This document shows positions 61,261-64,000 of a stretch of 64,000 bases of DNA, piece after piece. Position 1 is the stretch's first letter, and each line of letters opens with the position of its first letter. The notes under the pieces are model-generated. The model was not told where the DNA came from. It saw only the letters and a program-made list of their open reading frames with translations, and did no database searches. Origin of the DNA: a bacterium M00.F.Ca.ET.205.01.1.1 (GTDB lineage Bacteria; Pseudomonadota; Alphaproteobacteria; Rhizobiales; Rhizobiaceae); assembly GCA_004791255.1 (NCBI GenBank), contig SRUQ01000009.1, forward strand, positions 1 through 64,000. Direction: 5' to 3'. A program made the translations under genes and the position numbers.

Positions 61261-62823
61261 CTATTCCTTGGCCGCTTCCGCCGCCTTGGTATCCAGCAGC
61301 CCATAGCCGAAATCATTGTCGCGCCCTTTCGGGCCGAGATCTTTCGCGGTGGCCGCAAGCGCCTTCTCGATATCGTCGGCCGAGCGATCGGGATCGGCAT
61401 GGATGAGGTTGGCGATAGCGCCGCTCACGATCGCCGCGGCGAAGGAAGTGCCGGTGACGACGTCCGAGCCTGCGCCGCTCGGCGCCACCATCTCGACGCC
61501 GGGCGCAGAGATGAAGACATAGGCGCCGCGATTGGCCTGCGGCATCAGCGCATCCTTGGCATCGGTGGCGGTCACCGCGATGACGCCGTCGAAGGCAGCG
61601 GGATAGCCATAGGGCGCCTTTGGTCCGTTGTTGCCGGCTGCGGCGACCAGCACCATGCCGAGCGCGCGCGCATTGCGGCAGGCGGCGCCGAGCAGGTCGT
61701 TCTTCGGCCCGACGAAGCTCATATTGATGATGCGCACATCCTGTTCCGCCGCCCAGTCGAGCGCCGACAGGATGACGTCCATGGTCGACTTGCCGCCCTC
61801 GAAGGCGCGGGCGTGGTAGATCCTGGCACCCGGCGCCATGCCTTCCAGCGCGCCGACCCCGGCGATCAGCCCGTCTATCGAGGTGCCATGGTCGCGCTTT
61901 TCGATCGGCACGTCGGGCATGGCGTCGAACTGCCCGGCGATGACGCCGGCCAGCGCCGGATTGCTGTCGTCGATGCCGGTGTCGATCACCGCGATGCGGA
62001 CGTTTTCGCCGCTGGCCGATTTGGAGTCCAGCGCGATGCGGTCGAAGGCATAGTTGACGATGCCGGCCGCCTGCTGCAGCGAGTAGATATGGTTGGGCTC
62101 GCGCCGCTGCGTGCGGCCGTCGGCGGCAAGCTGCGCCAGGACGACGCCGACCGGGCGGCCGTCAGGGATGCCGAAGCGCACCAGCGTGGTGCCCAGCAGC
62201 CGCGACAGCCGCTGCGAGCGCACTTCAAGGCCGAAGGAGGCCGCGATCTGCTGCACTGCGCCGGCATCGCCGTCGACGGTCACCAGCACCTCGTCGGGGA
62301 CGAATTCGCCGGCCACGGCGCGCGGCGGCTGAACGGCGATGAGATCGGTCGGCGAGACGATCGGACCGCTCGGCGGCGGGCCGGCCTGGTTGCCTCCGGC
62401 GGGAGGTGTCGCGGGTCCGGGACTTGGCGTCGGCACCGGCGGCGTGGCGGCTGCCGGGTTGGGGAACAAATCGACGATCAGCGCCGGCAGGAACACCGCG
62501 CCGGCCGCGTCCGATCCGTCCTGTGCGCCAGTATCGTCCTTGGCGCAGTCGGTGCCCGCCGCATTGGTGCCGTTGCGGCACTCGGTCTTTGCCGGGTCGG
62601 GTTTGGCATTGTTGTTCTGCGCCGACGCGGGCACGGCGGTGATTGTCACCGCCGCCGCCAAAGCACTTCCAAGAAAAGTGCGTAGCGGTTTTCTCGGGAA
62701 AAGCGCAAAGCGCTTTCCCTTGGGAATTGCGTCAAAACAGGCAGGTTGAGCGGGTCGGCGTTTCCGTGACCCGCCGACCCGTCCAAGGATTGCCGCAAAT
62801 CGAATGACCGCCTCAGCCGCCAT
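61261..62823 (-). CDS. Secreted S8 family serine protease (subtilase)
   Basis: The 520-residue protein has a long basic N-terminus and a signal-like segment (TFLGSALAAAVTITAVPASA, cleavage near residue 69), a Pro/Ala-rich linker (about 122-155; TPPVPTPSPGPATPPAGG), an I9-like propeptide region (about 175-250) and the subtilisin domain with Asp281 (AVIDTGID), His312 (KRDHGTSIDG), Asn398 and Ser460 (VTGTSFAAA). It should act in the periplasm or outside. Its ATG overlaps the anti-sigma stop by 11 bp, so sigma factor, anti-sigma and protease form one operon. Confidence 0.92.
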   Translation of the reverse strand: MAAEAVIRFAAILGRVGGSRKRRPAQPACFDAIPKGKRFALFPRKPLRTFLGSALAAAVTITAVPASAQNNNAKPDPAKTECRNGTNAAGTDCAKDDTGAQDGSDAAGAVFLPALIVDLFPNPAAATPPVPTPSPGPATPPAGGNQAGPPPSGPIVSPTDLIAVQPPRAVAGEFVPDEVLVTVDGDAGAVQQIAASFGLEVRSQRLSRLLGTTLVRFGIPDGRPVGVVLAQLAADGRTQRREPNHIYSLQQAAGIVNYAFDRIALDSKSASGENVRIAVIDTGIDDSNPALAGVIAGQFDAMPDVPIEKRDHGTSIDGLIAGVGALEGMAPGARIYHARAFEGGKSTMDVILSALDWAAEQDVRIINMSFVGPKNDLLGAACRNARALGMVLVAAAGNNGPKAPYGYPAAFDGVIAVTATDAKDALMPQANRGAYVFISAPGVEMVAPSGAGSDVVTGTSFAAAIVSGAIANLIHADPDRSADDIEKALAATAKDLGPKGRDNDFGYGLLDTKAAEAAKE

Positions 62824-63481
62824 CAGCCGGTTTCCTTCCCTCGATCACAGTTTCCGCGAGAGGCTGGGCGGCAATGAGGCCGCGCAGCCTCTCGTAATCG
62901 GCGGCGGTCGTCGCCGGAATGGCAAGCCTGAAGACACCGTCGGCGGTCGGCCCGCCGATGATCTTGAGCTTGTTGGCGTCGAGGAAGCCGGCAATGTCGG
63001 CCATCTTCGCCTCCGGCTTGAATTTGACCAGGGCGAACGGCATCTTCGCCAGATCGTCTTGCGCGCCGGCGATTTCGAAATCATGGCTCTGGCCGCCGGG
63101 TTGCACCAGCGACTGCACCATGACCAGCGCCAGCAGTGCCGCTGCCGCTGCCCAGGCGACGCCGGCCGGCACCGCCATGAAGCGGCCCCAGGCCTGCGCC
63201 AGCCAGGACGACCCTGCCGGCTTGCGAGCGGGGCCGACTTCGGCATCGAGCGCCCTGGCGAAGCGGCTGAGCGCGTCGGCCGGCGGCCGGATCGTCTCAT
63301 TGGCGGCGGCGGTGCTGGAAAATTCGGCCTCGGCCTCGCCAAGTGCCGCAAGCGCAGCCGGATCGCTGGCCAGCCATTCCTCGATGGCTTCCAGGTCCGA
63401 GCCTTCCAGCGAGCCGTTCAGGTAGAACGGCAGCAGCGTTTCCATTTCGTCGCGGCGCGACATTTTTTCAGCGGCGCTCAT
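62813..63481 (-). CDS. Anti-sigma factor, single-pass membrane protein
   Basis: The 222-residue protein (MSAAEKMSRRDEMETLLPFY) has an N-terminal helical region typical of anti-sigma domains (LLPFYLNGSLEGSDLEAIEE, without a zinc HxxxCxxC motif), one membrane helix (AGVAWAAAAALLALVMVQSL, about 104-125) and a periplasmic C-terminal domain of about 95 residues. It overlaps the sigma factor stop (ATGA) and the protease start, so cotranslation is likely. It would hold the ECF sigma at the membrane; the periplasmic part could sense a signal or be cut. Confidence 0.85.
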   Translation of the reverse strand: MSAAEKMSRRDEMETLLPFYLNGSLEGSDLEAIEEWLASDPAALAALGEAEAEFSSTAAANETIRPPADALSRFARALDAEVGPARKPAGSSWLAQAWGRFMAVPAGVAWAAAAALLALVMVQSLVQPGGQSHDFEIAGAQDDLAKMPFALVKFKPEAKMADIAGFLDANKLKIIGGPTADGVFRLAIPATTAADYERLRGLIAAQPLAETVIEGRKPADGG

Positions 63482-64000
63482 GGCCACCCCCTGTCGTAAC
63501 CGGCGGCCTTGAGGGCCTCGCCGAGTTTCTTGCGGGCGTAGAACATCCGGGTCTTGACCGTGGCGACCGGAATGTCGAGCACCTCGCCGATCTCGGTAAC
63601 CGATTGCCCCTGATAATAGGCAAGGTCGATGACGATACGATGTTCCTGCGGTAAGGCGTCGATGAAACGGCGCAGTGCCGCGCCCTTGTCTTCCTTCATG
63701 GTGGCGACTTCAGGCGTGTCGGCGCTGTCGGGCACCGCGGCGGCGGCCTCGTCGTCGATCCAGTCTTCCTTCTTCTTGCGCAGCAGCGACAGCGCCTTGA
63801 AGCGGGCGATGCCGAGCAGCCATGTCGAGACTTCGGAGCGCCCTTCGAAACCTGGCGCCTGTCGCCACAGTTCGAGGAACACTTCGTTGGCGATATCGTC
63901 AGCCATCATTTCCGATCCCGTCTGGCGCGCCACGAAGCGGTAGATTCGCGCGTGGTGACGCATGAACAGGAGCCGCACGGCAGCCCGGTCGCCCTTCGCG
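63478..64000 (-). CDS. ECF-family RNA polymerase sigma factor (5' end outside the window)
   Basis: The visible part has sigma-70 region 2 (LFMRHHARIYRFVARQTG, then MMADDIANEVFLELWRQAPG) and region 4 (LPQEHRIVIDLAYYQGQSVT, EIGEVLDIPVATVKTRMFYA). The frame stays open through the right edge (AKGDRAAV before the first visible GTG), so the true start lies beyond 64000. The first gene of the sigma / anti-sigma / subtilase operon. Target promoters unknown. Confidence 0.9.
   Translation of the reverse strand, partial: AKGDRAAVRLLFMRHHARIYRFVARQTGSEMMADDIANEVFLELWRQAPGFEGRSEVSTWLLGIARFKALSLLRKKKEDWIDDEAAAAVPDSADTPEVATMKEDKGAALRRFIDALPQEHRIVIDLAYYQGQSVTEIGEVLDIPVATVKTRMFYARKKLGEALKAAGYDRGWP

Noticed and set aside
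60814-62685. A 623-codon plus-strand frame over the membrane-protein and subtilase genes
   Set aside because: Antisense to the subtilase with its intact catalytic triad; no domain in the translated frame.

Overview
The window reads as a chromosomal segment of a GC-rich alphaproteobacterium of the order Hyphomicrobiales (Rhizobiales), most likely Mesorhizobium or a close relative. The clues are the trpF-trpB-trpA-accD-folC order, separate infC and rpmI-rplT-pheS-pheT blocks, an aglEFGAK-aglR locus as in Sinorhizobium, two DUF680 secreted peptides (a family I know mainly from Mesorhizobium), and several families of short palindromic intergenic repeats. No rRNA, tRNA or CRISPR array was seen. 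The assignment rests on gene content and recognition, not on a search.

Layout. 1-127: end of an IS630-like element whose transposase runs off the left edge. 0.2-5.7 kb: folC, accD, trpA, trpB, trpF on the minus strand. 5.8-9.6 kb: a small hypothetical, a YgjP-type metallopeptidase, a DUF2852 membrane protein, a BenE-like transporter and an alpha/beta hydrolase. 9.8-15.8 kb: translation block with infC (apparent AUU start), rpmI, rplT, pheS and pheT. 15.9-23.8 kb: mixed metabolic genes (nucleotidyltransferase, aldo/keto reductase with divergent LysR regulator, cytochrome b561 with YceI, Gfo/Idh/MocA oxidoreductase, FAD dehydrogenase, HSL-type esterase). 23.9-31.8 kb: a carnitine / gamma-butyrobetaine catabolic cluster (CaiD-like hydratase, NDP-forming acyl-CoA ligase, acyl-CoA dehydrogenase, L-carnitine dehydrogenase, an HD-domain protein, a BKACE cleavage enzyme and a divergent GlxA/CdhR-type regulator). 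32.2-35.5 kb: xylA and xylB. 35.6-42.5 kb: TPR protein, LysE exporter, L,D-transpeptidase lipoprotein, pyrophosphate-type phosphofructokinase with a metallo-beta-lactamase-fold protein, and a sulfite-oxidase-like molybdoprotein with its FAD reductase. 42.6-47.7 kb: a compact six-gene operon of unknown purpose (PqqD-like RRE protein, HPr-kinase-like ATPase, three family 2 glycosyltransferases, NTP_transf_5 nucleotidyltransferase). 47.9-50.6 kb: gbcB and gbcA for glycine betaine demethylation, preceded by a clear cobalamin riboswitch. 51.1-51.7 kb: two DUF680 peptides. 51.7-59.7 kb: alpha-glucoside uptake and hydrolysis locus aglEFGAK with regulator aglR. 59.7-61.2 kb: LysR regulator and small membrane protein. 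61.3-64 kb: subtilase, anti-sigma factor and ECF sigma factor, the last cut by the right edge.

How it fits together. The carnitine cluster would turn gamma-butyrobetaine or crotonobetaine, as CoA esters, into L-carnitine, then dehydrocarnitine, then betainyl-CoA and glycine betaine. The gbcAB genes in the same window would demethylate glycine betaine to dimethylglycine. No hot-dog betainyl-CoA thioesterase was recognised. The cobalamin riboswitch in front of gbcA is the most striking regulatory feature. The RRE / HPr-kinase-like / glycosyltransferase / nucleotidyltransferase operon is the best candidate for an undescribed system.
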